A stretch of DNA of 64,000 nucleotides from Lepisosteus oculatus. Its lineage: Eukaryota > Chordata > Actinopteri > Semionotiformes > Lepisosteidae. The stretch is from positions 990,501 to 1,054,500 of the forward strand of contig NC_090698.1 of NCBI RefSeq assembly GCF_040954835.1, in the 5' to 3' direction. Positions 11,201 to 20,999 of this stretch are shown one piece after another (position 1 is the stretch's first letter; every line of letters starts with the position of its first letter). The notes below the pieces were generated by a model, which was not told where the DNA came from, did not search any database, and worked only from the letters and a program-made list of their open reading frames with translations. The position numbers and the translations under genes were made by a program.

Positions 11201-13397
11201 CTGACGACCCAACTTTACTCTTCTAAATCCTTTTTTAAACTTTTTAATTAACAATGAAAGAAAATTACAGGTAGAACACATACAAAATAAGTTACTGCTT
11301 TCATCATTCAATTTTTTTTGTTTTGTTTTTGTTTTGTTGTTTTTGTAATAGACTTCTTTGCGGCCTGTTTGATTGTGTCTGAAATCTGATGTTGTGCATT
11401 TTATTGTTAAAGAAATCCATGAAATCGTCACTACTACAGTTAGCATGGTACTGTTGAATCGGCCTTATTTGTTAGATGAGCTATCGTCCTAAATAGGTAG
11501 TGAGGGTCAATTTTATTGGTTTCTGTGAGTCCAGAATAGTAAGCTGAATGAGCTCTATATAGGGATTTCTTATATTGCTGTTGGCCATCAGTCCATGCTG
11601 AATATTTGTTGACCAGTAGACCTCCATTTGCGATCTAGTTTGCGGCACTCCTGTTTAAGAAATCAGTTGCAGCCAGGTTTTTCCAGCTACTGGCCAGGCT
11701 CACATCTGCTGAGCTCCAGTGGGCTGACAGTTTTGAGCTGCAGGGTGTCATGGCTGCTGGCAAAAAATGAAGTAGCAGTCTTACCCAGGCAGCAGGACTC
11801 TTTGCTCGGACTGTAGGCCTCGCTCCCGCAGCAGAGCATGCTGGGATTCCCAGGCAGCACACTCCCATCATCGCAGCACAGCTGGCAGGACCTGCAGGCG
11901 GCAGGACAGAGCCCCTCAGAGCTGCACTGACTCACGACCACAGGGCTCGCACACAGACACACTCACTCACACACCGACACACACCGACACACTGACACAC
12001 AACGACACACTCACGCACTACACACACCGACACACTCACTCACACACTGACACACACCGACACACACCGACACACTCACTCACACACTACACACACTGAC
12101 ACACACTCCCACACTCACTAACACACTACACACACACTCACTCACACACTACACATTCACTCACACACTACACACACTCCCAGACTCAGTCACACACTAC
12201 ACACTCACTCAGACACTACACACACCGACACACACTCCCACACTCAGTCACACACTGACACACTCACTCACACACTACACACACTGACACACACTCCCAC
12301 ACTCAGTCACACACTGACACACACTCACTCACACACTACACATTCACTCACACACTACACACACTCCCAGACTCAGTCACACACTACACACTCACTCAGA
12401 CACTACACACACCGACACACACTCCCACACTCAGTCACACACCGACACACTCACTCACACACTACACACACTGACACACACTCCCACACTCAGTCACACA
12501 CTGACACACACTCACTCACACACTACACATTCACTCACACACTACACACACTCCCAGACTCAGTCACACACTACACACTCACTCAGACACTACACACACC
12601 GACACACACTCCCACACTCAGTCACACACCGACACACTCACTCACACACTACACACACTGACACACACTCCCACACTCACTAACACACTACACACACACT
12701 CACTCACACACTACACATTCACTCACACACTACACACACTCCCAGACTCAGTCACACACTACACACTCACTCAGACACTACACACACCGACACACACTCC
12801 CACACTCAGTCACACACTGACACACTCACTCACACACTACACACACTGACACACACTCCCACACTCAGTCACACACTGACACACACTCACACACTGACAC
12901 AGACTCAGATACATGGACACACTGACACACTGATACACTCACTCACGCACACAGCCGGAGCAGAGCAAAGCGAGACGAGTGGGCATGCTTTTAACTCCTG
13001 GGGCTCCATCCCGGCTGAATCCGTCTGTCTCCCTCCGTACTGTGATGAATTGCAGTAATCAACAATAAAAGGCATTTAATACGTGGCTTCGAATTAATTT
13101 AGGATCAAAGCACTTCTTGTTTAATCCAGTCTTATAGAGTTGTTATTAATCAACGGGGCAAGTAGTACAGTAAATACGCTCAGCTTTGATGTTATATTCA
13201 AGAAATATATTTTTGTTTTCAATTAAGGACAACTATGTACAGTTTTCACATCGAATAACCGCCAAAGACACTGGGACTTGTCGATCCTTCGGTGGGAAGC
13301 GGCGGGACTCACGTGTTGTAGACCGTGTCCCCGCAGTCCGCCAGCTCAGACACCGGCTGCCTCCCGGGTCCGCCGGGCCCTCGGTCCGACAGCTCGC
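1467..13397 (-). CDS. Galaxin-like di-cysteine repeat protein with C-terminal NTR-like domain (first exon not found)
   Basis: Eleven minus-strand exons (13397-13313, 11891-11785, 10285-10154, 9830-9618, 8697-8669, 8249-8203, 8018-7885, 6391-6282, 4559-4372, 3437-3232, 1786-1467) join with consistent phases into 522 residues plus stop. Residues 1 to about 415 are a chain of short repeats, typically CCG-x-x-x-Y-x-P followed 5-7 residues later by CC. There are 21 Cys-Cys pairs and several N-glycosylation sequons. This pattern is that of galaxin, a secreted matrix protein first described from coral skeleton. The last 106 residues look like a netrin/C345C (NTR) module, with a C-x-C-P-x-L-x-x-G-x-x-Y motif. 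No transmembrane segment is visible. Inference: a secreted, disulphide-rich extracellular protein. The upstream exon must supply the start codon and signal peptide and end in phase 1. Several introns are loaded with tandem repeats. Function is unknown; the family call rests on the repeat pattern alone. Confidence 0.78.
1787..3231. other. Intron of the galaxin-like gene (1.4 kb)
   Basis: Mixed-composition sequence. No di-cysteine motif or other recognisable feature was seen, and several open frames on both strands lack coding character. Confidence 0.5.
3232..3437 (-). CDS. Galaxin-like gene exon (206 bp)
   Basis: Phase 2 in (acceptor TTCCCTGGAG) and phase 1 out at GTCCGT, a non-consensus donor chosen because it restores the frame of the last exon. 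It encodes four Cys-Cys pairs, including CCGHHYYHPSLYTCC, then a Pro/Gly/His linker leading to the NTR-like domain. Confidence 0.77.
3438..4371. other. Intron of the galaxin-like gene (0.9 kb)
   Basis: Nothing recognisable apart from about two and a half copies of TTAGGG near 4036-4052, probably by chance. Confidence 0.45.
4372..4559 (-). CDS. Galaxin-like gene exon (188 bp)
   Basis: Acceptor GTGCTCTCTCAG, phase 0 in and phase 2 out at a weak donor, GTACCC. It opens directly with CCGGAAYN and later has CCGHLPFDPAVEICC, three Cys-Cys pairs in all. It is more GC-rich than its flanks. Confidence 0.82.
5133..5272 (+). mobile_element. tRNA-derived SINE fragment with internal deletion and (TTA)n tail
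   Basis: The tRNA-like head (GGCTCTGTGGCTTAGGATCT through a degenerate B-box GTTCAAAT) matches the heads of the three longer copies at 35.8, 49.2 and 57.3 kb. It then jumps straight to the family's tail (AAATAAAGTGAT) and a long (TTA)n run. About 200 bases of body are missing. It lies in an intron of the galaxin-like gene. Confidence 0.65.
5627..5915. repeat. 32-bp minisatellite, about nine copies
   Basis: Tandem units of the form GAGATCCAGGAGCAGACTGG plus 12 more bases, with scattered single-base variants between copies. Intronic in the galaxin-like gene. Confidence 0.85.
6282..6391 (-). CDS. Galaxin-like gene exon (110 bp)
   Basis: Acceptor TTGTCAATCCACAG, donor GTGAGC, phase 1 to 0. It encodes the repeat CCNSVGYNPSTHICC followed by a sequon (NIT) and ends GVPYQ. 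Confidence 0.82.
7291..7870. repeat. 10-bp minisatellite (GCACAGCAGG-type), 0.58 kb
   Basis: A degenerate tandem array of about 58 units, mostly CACAGCAGGG with AGTGGAGCAC and AGCAGAGCAC variants. It fills the end of an intron next to the 7885-8018 exon. The long open frames across it on both strands are repeat artefacts. Confidence 0.88.
7885..8018 (-). CDS. Galaxin-like gene exon (134 bp)
   Basis: Enters in phase 2 and leaves in phase 1 with a GTAAGA donor. It encodes CLPCGWDTYYDPQTQRCC and a second pair, TCC. The downstream intron becomes a 10-bp tandem array about 14 bases after the exon end, so very little unique intron remains beside the donor. Confidence 0.83.
8203..8249 (-). CDS. Galaxin-like gene small exon (47 bp)
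   Basis: Acceptor TTGTCACTTCCAG, donor GTACTG. It enters in phase 0 and leaves in phase 2. It encodes NCGNHSSPRTAQNIT plus a split Arg, with two sequons (NHS and NIT). It supplies the phase change needed before the 7885-8018 exon. Its small size and single cysteine set it apart from the richer 4372-4559 exon of the same phase class. Confidence 0.65.
8669..8697 (-). CDS. Galaxin-like gene micro-exon (29 bp)
   Basis: Acceptor CACTCTTTTCCAG, donor GTAAGC. It enters in phase 1 and leaves in phase 0, encoding TVVRIPYRQ after the split glycine. It is required to join the 9618 exon (phase 1) to the 8203 exon (phase 0). Its end resembles GVPYQ at the end of the later 6282-6391 exon, which has the same phases. 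It is called from splice sites and phase only. Confidence 0.65.
9075..9190 (-). mobile_element. Retroposon 3' tail fragment (AAGATA-type)
   Basis: On the minus strand a TTCCCTCAGGGGACAATAAA stretch runs into a repeated TCTTATCTTG tail. Many fish LINEs and SINEs end with this kind of sequence. It is interrupted at its right side by the Tc1/mariner-type fragment. Confidence 0.4.
9198..9411. mobile_element. Tc1/mariner-type DNA transposon fragment
   Basis: It begins with TA then CAGTGGTGTGAAAAAGTATT, a terminus abundant in fish genomes, and ends in an internal TGTGAAAAAGTGATTGC segment. The TA dinucleotide before CAGTG fits a TA target site. The other terminus is lost, so it is one end of an element or a MITE. 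The superfamily is inferred from the end sequence only. Confidence 0.5.
9422..9530 (-). mobile_element. 5S-type SINE (SINE3-like) 3' end fragment
   Basis: The reverse complement matches the 3' end of the full 5S-derived SINE at 42.9-43.5 kb: ATCCCCATCACCTGTAAAGC, then the GAGTGGAGTGTCC and GCGCTATATAAGTGTAAGGA blocks. It inserted in the intron about 90 bases from the 9618-9830 exon. Confidence 0.75.
9618..9830 (-). CDS. Galaxin-like gene exon (213 bp)
   Basis: A symmetric phase 1-1 exon with a GTAAGG donor, encoding 71 residues and four Cys-Cys pairs, among them CCGDVLFNQETETCC. It also has two N-glycosylation sequons (NLT, NIT). The tail of a 5S-type SINE lies about 90 bases beyond the donor. 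Confidence 0.83.
10154..10285 (-). CDS. Galaxin-like gene exon (132 bp)
   Basis: A symmetric phase 1-1 exon: acceptor TTGACTCCAG, donor GTGGGG. It encodes three Cys-Cys pairs, with the repeat CCGRKAYYPLSQLCC and a further ACCG at its end. Being symmetric, it can be duplicated or skipped without a frameshift. Confidence 0.82.
10286..11784. other. Intron of the galaxin-like gene (1.5 kb)
   Basis: AT-rich sequence with no recognised repeat, RNA or coding signal. Confidence 0.45.
11785..11891 (-). CDS. Galaxin-like gene exon (107 bp)
   Basis: Enters in phase 2 after a CCGCCTGCAG acceptor and leaves in phase 1 at a GTAAGA donor. It carries three Cys-Cys pairs, including CCGSEAYSPSKESCC. Joined to the previous exon it rebuilds one repeat, CGDTVYNTSCQLCC, which supports both splice sites. 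A second possible acceptor lies 24 bases upstream in the same phase and would add eight residues. Confidence 0.8.
11945..12950. repeat. CA-rich satellite (1 kb) with ~188-bp higher-order period
   Basis: Built from variants of CACACTCACTCACACACTAC and CACACCGACACACACTCCCA. The marker ACATTCACTC recurs near 12153, 12339, 12527 and 12715, spaced 186, 188 and 188 bases, so the array amplified as a higher-order unit. It lies in the intron between the first two identified exons of the galaxin-like gene. Confidence 0.88.
13313..13397 (-). CDS. Galaxin-like gene, first identified coding exon (85 bp)
   Basis: Acceptor CTTCCCGCAG precedes it and donor GTGAGT follows. It enters in phase 1 and leaves in phase 2. 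It encodes a Gly/Pro/Arg-rich linker, then CGDTVYNT, the first half of a di-cysteine repeat completed by the next exon. An in-frame stop occurs shortly upstream of the acceptor with no ATG between them, so the protein must start in an exon further right. Confidence 0.7.
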
Positions 13398-14350
13398 CTG
13401 CGGGAAGACAAACCACCGACAGGCTTCAGGACGGACCTGTCGAAGATGAGCAGCCTCATGAAGTCGTAACGCAAAGTGTTTTAATGTTATCAAGTTCGGC
13501 GGACTCGAACCGAGACCGAGGTTACCGCCCGCAACTCGGAGAGCGCGTGTGTGTCTGTGGCGGGAATCACGCGTGAACAGATGCCTGGAGCCTCCACTGC
13601 TGTTGGGCTGAAGTTACAGGAAAGCGCACACGCATACTTGCATGGGGCACATGCTCTGTCAGTGCGGATGATTTTTAAGTATATGCGTTTCTGAAGAACG
13701 AAAAACAGGTATAGGTTTTCCTGCTAATCACATATTAGTCGGAGTGGTGTTACGAATAAAAAACTGAAGCTTCAACTCTGTATGGCATTACAGCTGTAAG
13801 AGTTTGTCTTTAACGTTACACATCCTCTGGCTGGATGGAAATACAGTCCAGCTCTGCCGCTCCAGGACAGCCTAATTTACCTGCCTTATTTACTCATAAG
13901 AAGTCTGGATGGAAATATTCGATATGTCCATTACTTCAAGTTCACTGGACGTTTTCCCACAGCGGAGCAAGGTGCTGTTTTTCTCAAGCACAGGAAGGTG
14001 AATCGCTGTTCATGTCAAACAGCAACAGTCACAGATATTCACGTCAAAACCAACTGCAAAGACTACAGCAGCAAGAAGCATCTTGCACTGTTCTCAAACA
14101 GTGTAACTACAGAAACATTTCATCGTAGCAGAGTTACCGAACCTGATGTGCTCTCCTGTGGAATGGAGCTGACATCAGAAACACTTCAGAGGAGACAGGA
14201 TTATTTTGCGACATTTCATTGACAATGTGTGCGCTGTAGGAGAAAGCTTTGACAACTGACTGGAGAAGTCATCAGGTTTGAGAGAACAGATCTCACTTGT
14301 CCACAGCAGCCCGAAACCAAGACATCAAGATGTTACTGAAGAAAAAGACT
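13398..14350. other. Upstream region of the galaxin-like gene
   Basis: I searched for the missing signal-peptide exon here. A minus-strand ATG near 13460 opens MRLLIF but reaches a GT only in phase 2, not the phase 1 needed. No other convincing candidate or repeat is visible. Confidence 0.35.
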
Positions 14351-14359
14351 GAGCTCAAC

Positions 14360-14760
14360 ATGTCTTATAGGCAAGATCGGGAAGCAGTAAAAAAACACCG
14401 ACAGCATGTTGGGGTATGCAGTGGGGATGATGTGTTAAAGATGTACTGTATAATGCACTATTGTGTTCAATTCTGGTCACCATGCTGCAAAAGCCATAGT
14501 CCCGCTCTGGGATCAACCAGATCCACTCCTGTGCTCAGAGGAATGTCCTGCCCTGACGGGCTATAAAAACAGAGAAGACTGCGAGGGAGCGGCTTGAAGG
14601 ACTCCAGATCCTCGGACACCGACAAAGGCAACACTGTGGGCTCCTTCAGGAGCGACGGTGACATACTGTACTAGCCAGAGGACAGAAGCGTGAGAAGACC
14701 TGAGAAGAAACAGCTGGATGAAACCCTCAGATCAATTAGCTACCATCAACTGCTTACCAA
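14360..14760 (+). mobile_element. LINE 3' coding and tail fragment (CR1/L2-like)
   Basis: The short phrase CVQFWSP at 14464-14484 is typical of the region just after reverse transcriptase in CR1/L2-type LINEs. At 14695-14765 the text AAACAGCTGGATGAAACCCT and what follows is shared with the LINE tail at 61.25-61.33 kb. It is broken by stops and directly abuts the L2 copy. Confidence 0.45.
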
Positions 14761-14831
14761 ATGGCCTCATCTCGTCTGTGTCTCATGTTCGTGTGTTCTA
14801 ATCTTTCCAGCAGTCGTCTGTCTGCTGACAT

Positions 14832-16016
14832 GTGACTTTTCTCTCAGTGTGCAAAACACTGGGATGGTTGTCACACATCAACTCCTCCATCACAGAGTCC
14901 CTGGACCCCCTGCAGTTCGCCTACCAGAACAACAGATCAGTGGATGATGCTGTCTCCCTGGCTCTGCATACAGCCTTGGAACACCTGGACACTAAGAACT
15001 CGTATGTGAGAATGCTGTTTGTGGACTACAGTTCAGCATTTAATTCCATCATACCCTGTCAACTGGTGACAAAGCTCAGGGGATTAGGTCTGTGCAACTC
15101 TGTCTGCAACTGGCTGCTGGACTTTCTTATCGAGAGACCACAGGTGGTGCGGATAGGCAATAAAACATCAACACCACTCACCCTGAGCACTGGAACCCCA
15201 CAAGGCTGCTGTCTGAGTCCAAGGTTGTACTCCCTATTTACTCACGACTGCACAGCAAGACACAGCAATAACCGCATCATTAAGTTTGCCGATGACACCA
15301 CTATAATAGGACTGATCAGTGATGATGACGAGTCCACTTACAGGGATGAAGTTGTACAGCTGCTTAGGTGGTGTCATAGCAATAACCTGGACTTGAACAT
15401 AAAGAAAACGAAAGAGCTAATAGTGGACTTTCGGAGACACAGGCCACACACTCACAGCCCACTCAGTATTGATGGAACGGAAGTGGAAACAGTCACCAGC
15501 TTTAGGTTTTTGGGAATTCACATCTCTAAAGATCTAACCTGGACTGTGAACACTGACTCTATCATGAAGAAGGCTCAGCAGCGCCTTTATTTCTTGAGGT
15601 GCCTCAAGCGATGGGGGATGCCAACACATGTGTTGGTGAACTTCTACCGCTGCACTATCGAGAGCGTCCTCACCAACGGGATCACCGTGTGGTATGGCAA
15701 CACCTCTTCGCGAGAAAGAAAGGCACTGCAGAGAATGGTCAATATGGCCCAGAAGATCATCGGCTGCGGTCTCGCCGAGATTAAACAGCTCTATGAGGAC
15801 CGCTGCCGTGGTAGAATTCTGGCCATCACAGAGGACAGTCACCACCCCGGGCATGAGCTCTTCACCCCACTGCCCTCAGGCAAGAGATATAAGAGCATAC
15901 GGACACTTACCACTAGATTCTTCAATAGCTTCTATCCACAAGCAGTGAGACTGGCGAACACATTTAGCCATCCCCCTCGGACCACACCTACACCATCACC
16001 ATCTACCTCATTGTAA
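14832..16016 (+). mobile_element. L2-like LINE ORF2 fragment: reverse transcriptase, 394 codons open
   Basis: An uninterrupted frame that starts inside the reverse transcriptase at a [18 protein letters not shown] motif. It continues with the catalytic [10 protein letters not shown] block, [12 protein letters not shown], the FADDTTI catalytic loop and the C-terminal region to RLANTF. The endonuclease and the N-terminal part of RT are missing, so the copy is 5'-truncated near 14850, the usual result of incomplete target-primed reverse transcription. Absence of stops over 1.2 kb suggests a fairly recent insertion. The L2 (CR1 superfamily) call comes from the motif wording; a phylogeny was not possible. 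The annotated start codon is arbitrary. Confidence 0.85.
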
Positions 16017-16262
16017 TTTATTAATTGTACGTCTCCAGTCATTGTTTACACGTCTGTATTGTTTACAGTCAAACTGTCTGCATGTTTACTTGCACATTGT
16101 CTATTGTTTGTTTGTACATTGTCTTGATGCACTGTTTGCACTTTGTTTTGTTTTTTACACTTGTTTTATAATCGAGAGACTTTCTGTAAGTAAGAATTCC
16201 ATTGTACCAGTACCGGTTACATATGGCAATAAAGTTCAAGTTCAAGTTCAAGTTCACTGGGA
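16017..16262 (+). mobile_element. 3' UTR and short-repeat tail of the L2-like LINE
   Basis: T-rich 3' UTR directly downstream of the RT frame, ending GGCAATAAAGTTCAAGTTCA and a few more TTCAAG units. The short tandem tail marks the 3' end of the insertion. Confidence 0.75.
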
Positions 16263-16404
16263 TGTGCCAAAGCAATACTAATCCCTTCTCAATGGTTTCC
16301 CGTACATTACTTGTAAGACATAATATTCGTTCTGGGCAGGATGCTCTTCTGGAAATCTACTGTGGAAATCTGGAGGATACAGAGAAACTGAAAACCTTCA
16401 ACGT

Positions 16405-16800
16405 TTTGAAGTTAAATTCAGTTTATTTGTCATGTGCACAAGTGCTGTGAAATGCTTAATTGCATGTGTGCTCTGATACAAAGACGTTAAGGAATCATCA
16501 AAACACAAACACAGAACAGCAGCAACAACAACAACAAGTTAAATTGTAAAAAACAAGTCAGAAAAGCAGTGCGAGAAGAGAAAAACCCATCAGTGTGAGT
16601 AGTACTATACTGTAGGTGTAGTAATGTAGGTGTGTTTAGTCAGTGGTGGGGTTGGGGTTCAGTCATCGGACAGCTTGTGGGAAGAAACTGCCTCTGAATC
16701 TGGAGGTTCTGGCCTTTCTGCTCCTATAGCGCTGACCAGAGGGAGGGGGAGAACAGGGAGAATCCAGGACGACTGGTGTGCTCAGCGATACTCCCAGTCT
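16405..16800 (-). mobile_element. Unclassified dispersed repeat fragment
   Basis: TTCAGTTTATTTGTCATGTG at the left and GACAGCTTGTGGGAAGAAAC at the right are phrases I recognise as repeated in fish genomes, read as the reverse of a retroposon 3' end. I cannot name the family. Confidence 0.35.
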
Positions 16801-16809
16801 TCCTGAGTT

Positions 16810-19800
16810 GTAAAAATGATGATAAAGAAGATTTGCAAATGGAATACTTCATGTTTTATGTGGAATCAACATGAAGCTTGATGAATAATTGACCAGATTA
16901 TTAATTGCCCAAAGGCTTGAACTGAGAAGAGGAAAGGTCCTGGTTTAAAACATAGAATTTAAAATACTGAGCCAGAAAATGAATCCCAGAAGACCAGAAG
17001 CCCAGCCAGGACCTGAGTTTAACCCTGCTTACAAAATCCACATTCTCTCTCAGTCACACATACACATCCCGCCCAATAATCTCGGTTCCGAGCTCTGACT
17101 GCCTGGTCTCTACTGCAATGCCCTTACCATGCTTGGAACAGAAATAATGCTACAAGCCACTAAGGAGGTTTGGTGGCTACATTCACCAAAGCAAACATTT
17201 CTTACATTCCAAATCAAATGAATAAATTACTTGAAGATAAAACCATTTTAGGAAACCCTTTTCAACAGGAATATTACTGTACCTCTTTTTTTCCCATTGC
17301 TTCTACAATTAAGTCATAAAAATTAAAATTTTAAACACTTATTTGAAGTGACAAGCAGTTAATATAAAAGCAAATCACTAATAACAACAGCATTTGCCCT
17401 GCAATCAGGAAACAGAGGAGCCTAAGGCATAGACATACTGCTCTACGTACCTGTACAGGTCTTTACTGACATCAGCCTATTTCTGATGAAGATGTGATGA
17501 TATGAGCAGAGCTCCATGGCTAAATATCTAACACAGCATGAAAAATCTCTTCAGCTTCAATTCCAAATGAAACAGTTTTGGAATAAAAAATCTAACTGGA
17601 TGTGATTAACTTATAGTTCCCTTCCAAAAGGAGTGAGCTCATTTACATTCTTCAGTTAACTCTCTTCCAAGGGATTCTGGTCCAGATTCGTCAATGCTCT
17701 TGAATTTTAAAGTTAATGGACATGGTACAGAAGCCGCTTCTATTTAAATTTAATTTAAATTCCCAAACCCCCAAAGCAATGTCTTACATTTCCATCTTGG
17801 GAATAAATAAAGTATTTTCAATTTAAATAGATGAAAAAAAATTCTTACCTGGTGCATCGGCACAGAGCACAGACCTCCTCTGAGGTGTGATGATTGCAAT
17901 CAAAGCTAAAAAAAGAGTAGACAAACAAGAGGCGCACAATTAAAACGCTGAAGGGGAAACAAATATTAAAAGATGAAATATAAAGCTGAAGTGCACTTTT
18001 GATCTGCATGTACAGTACCAAGCAAAGTGATGCCCAGAGCCATGCTGCTGTTGTTATGTCTGATAACAACTCAAGATCATTGCTCATTTTTAAAAGATTT
18101 TCATGCCACACCTTCAGTGGAGAAGGGGCAGTACTTAAAAAACATGTTGTTTTTCATGTCCAAATAATAGTACACTAAAAACGTAAAAGCTTCCGATACA
18201 AGTGTAACATGCTGAACAATCAGTAGGTCTGGATCTTGTCCAGAGCATTTTCCTGAAGTGATTGCATCACCTACTGTATCTGCTGTAAATTCTCCTGCTT
18301 CTGTCTGTGAGTAAACTGGCCAGGCTGTGTTTCAGGAGTTTACAATTCCTCTTGAACATACCATCCACCCACGCAACTCCTTTCTGAACTGTGTCACTTA
18401 TCGACTGTTTCTGGCAAGGAGGCCAAACATAACGATTCTGTAAGAGGGAAGTAGAATAGGGTGAGAGTTCATAATAACACAGCTTTCATTAAGTGGGTAT
18501 GAAATTACTTTATCTTCACCTTACTGCATCTTTCAACAGAAAGCCACATGCCCTAAAACCCTTTCTATAGTCACTTTTGCTACTGAATACCAAATACAGT
18601 TTACAATTATAGCCCGAAAGAGCAAGGAGACTGGCTGGGCTGACATGGCTCCTGTGTGCAACTCGGAGTGGCACAGCACCCATGGGGAAAGACAGGGTGG
18701 GGGTTGAGGGGCCCCCAGTGGGCTGATGGGGTTCTTGGGCTGGATTTACTGCCCCACACAAGGGAAGTGTCCTACTGTGAGTCACTGAGTGCATTAGGTG
18801 CCTTTTCTCTATTTGCTAATAGAGGGGTGTCCACACTGGGCCCTCTTTGACACAGGTCCGTGTCCCGCGTGCTGTCTGTCCTTAGAAACCGCAGCAATGA
18901 CAGGATGGCCTGACCTTAGTTCAGTCCCCCTCAGGTGAGGAATGAAGCCGCACGTCAGCAGAAGTGAGTGTGAGTGTGTGAGTCTCATAAACCCTGGCGA
19001 GACGAGATCGACTGGGACAGCACTCAATCTGCACTGGAGGGGAGGGAGGGGGGCTGCACCGTCAGAGGCAGGACTGGGCTCTTCCCCTTGCTGGAGACGA
19101 GGAGGGTCATGCAGGGGCAACGTGACTGTGCACCAGCGCACCAGTGCTCGAGAAATTACAGTCGTAGTCTCATTCTGCTCCAGCGTGAAGACATCACCCC
19201 ACTTTCCAGATCACAGCCCTCTCCTCACTCTGGGTGGCAGCACTTCCAAAGGAAAAACTGCAAGAATCCTACAGCAACTGCGAGCCTGTGAGGCTTGAGG
19301 ACAGAAGACAATCCCCCTCCAGCGCCCCTCCTGCTGTCCACCGCATCTGTCTGTGTCTGTTCCACTCGCTCGGACCCCCACCCAGCTGACCTCGGACCAG
19401 CAGGCCTGGGCAACACCGACACAAGCCTCTGGGCGCCCGCCCACCAGGAGCGAGCGAAGGTCCGGGGCCGTCGAGCTGTCCGCGCTGCAGGTGGCCAGCC
19501 CGTGGGCGTGGGGGGCGGTGAGACTCCTGCGAGCACGGGCGAGGAGTGCAGGGTCAAGGGGCACACTGCGTCTCGTCCGACGAGCGCCAAGGGCAGCTCC
19601 TGCAGCCCCCTGAGGCCGCGTCAAGGCTTTTGAATTGAACTGAACGGCTCTTCCCAGAGAACCGGAGGAGGAAGTGGTGGGACTGTGGAGATGACGTCAG
19701 CGACATTGAGCAACGACATCCATGCCGCAGCCAGTGAGCGTGACTTTACTGCTCTTGCAAGAACAAAATCTAGTTCACTGTAAAACTGAGAGAGAAGATA

Positions 19801-20760
19801 CCGCATGTTATTTCTTACTTTTATTCATCAACGCAAATTATTATTATATATTTTTTTTCCATTGGTATTTCGAGTTCCTGTATTCAGTGCTGGTTACAGA
19901 CACGCTGGTAACTATGCGCACCTCCCTCCCTGAGAGTCCGTGCATCTGGACTTACAGCCAGAATAAAAACCTCCCCACTGACACACTAGTGGCATCTAGC
20001 GGCCACACCTGGAGAAGTTCCACAGCTCTCTCTTTCCTTTCCTTCCAGCAGTGGAACAAACCTACACCTGTTCCGGTGCTGTTATGATCACACTATGGGC
20101 ACGCAATCGAGGAGGGTGTGGCCCGTGGCAGGCGGAAGAGGTGGGATCCTGTCGGCTCTGCCTGGCTGGAAATACAGGGACTGTAAACTGGGTTTTACAT
20201 CCACGTTAACTTCCTTTTTGGAAATGGAACATTAATTTATAAATTCAAACAAAAGGGAGCAGGTAGTGCACACCCTGATGTATGCACACCACAGTGTGAG
20301 GATATGGCATCAGAGATTTTGCAGATGTTTTTCTAACAATGTACAGAAAGGCAGTAAGATCAAGAACAATGCTCTCCCCAGTTCAGAATCCTCCCTGCTG
20401 AAGTATCTAATCATGGCCTTTCATTTGGCAAGATGAGTCTTCTGAGAAAGAAAGAGCAGGAAGAACAGCAGACACTCAGCTGTGTGGAGCAGTACCAGGC
20501 TTGGTAATCACACGCTTGCTAACTCCTTGAGATACAGAGGTGAGGTGGGTTTCAGCTCTCTCTGCAGGCTGGTCCACTCGGCAGCAGCGACAGACTGAAA
20601 ATACATTGTCCTAAGATAGCAGCTGCTCCTGGGAAGTCTAATTTGCTACAGACAATACAACTTAAATTGCAGGATAGTGCAGAAACCTGCAATTAAGTAT
20701 TAAGAGAATGAAAGACATTCTGTTCCAGTTAATTGAAGCCAGATCATGCAGAAAAAGTTT
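16810..20760. other. Intergenic; unassigned open splice-flanked segments and a CpG-rich patch
   Basis: No gene is confirmed. Two minus-strand segments are open and bounded by AG and GT. Segment 17905-17849 is 57 bp, phase 2-2, with four cysteines in the order C, then EEVCALCRC. Segment 18437-18362 is 76 bp, phase 0-1. Sequence at 19300-19700 is GC- and CpG-rich and contains TGACGTCA at 19692-19699. The remainder is AT-rich and featureless. Confidence 0.3.
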
Positions 20761-20769
20761 TTAGATAAA

Positions 20770-20995
20770 ATGAGAGGAAGAAAATCCCTCTTTCAGGCTG
20801 CTAACCAGAGGGTACAGGAGGAAACTTCACAGACGTACATTGTCTGCCTGGGGAACAAGCTGCCCAGCCATGTGGTTGAAGGGGATACGCTGGTATTGTT
20901 CAAGAACCAGCTGGATGAGTAAACTGCTGATGGGTCCTTCCTCTTGCCCTGACCTGCTGAGCACAGCCTGTGCAGAGGCATAGCTCACACTGAGC
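20770..20995 (+). mobile_element. LINE 3' end fragment
   Basis: Segments such as GGGGAACAAGCTGCCCAGCC and CAAGAACCAGCTGGATGAGT correspond to a diverged version of the LINE tail at 61.15-61.27 kb. No open frame remains. Confidence 0.4.
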
Positions 20996-20999
20996 CTGG

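Noticed and set aside
17995-18043. Minus-strand MALGITLLGTVHA-like start as signal-peptide exon of the galaxin-like gene
   Set aside because: The only GT in the right phase comes after eight residues, too short for a signal peptide, and the full frame stops soon after without joining known exons.
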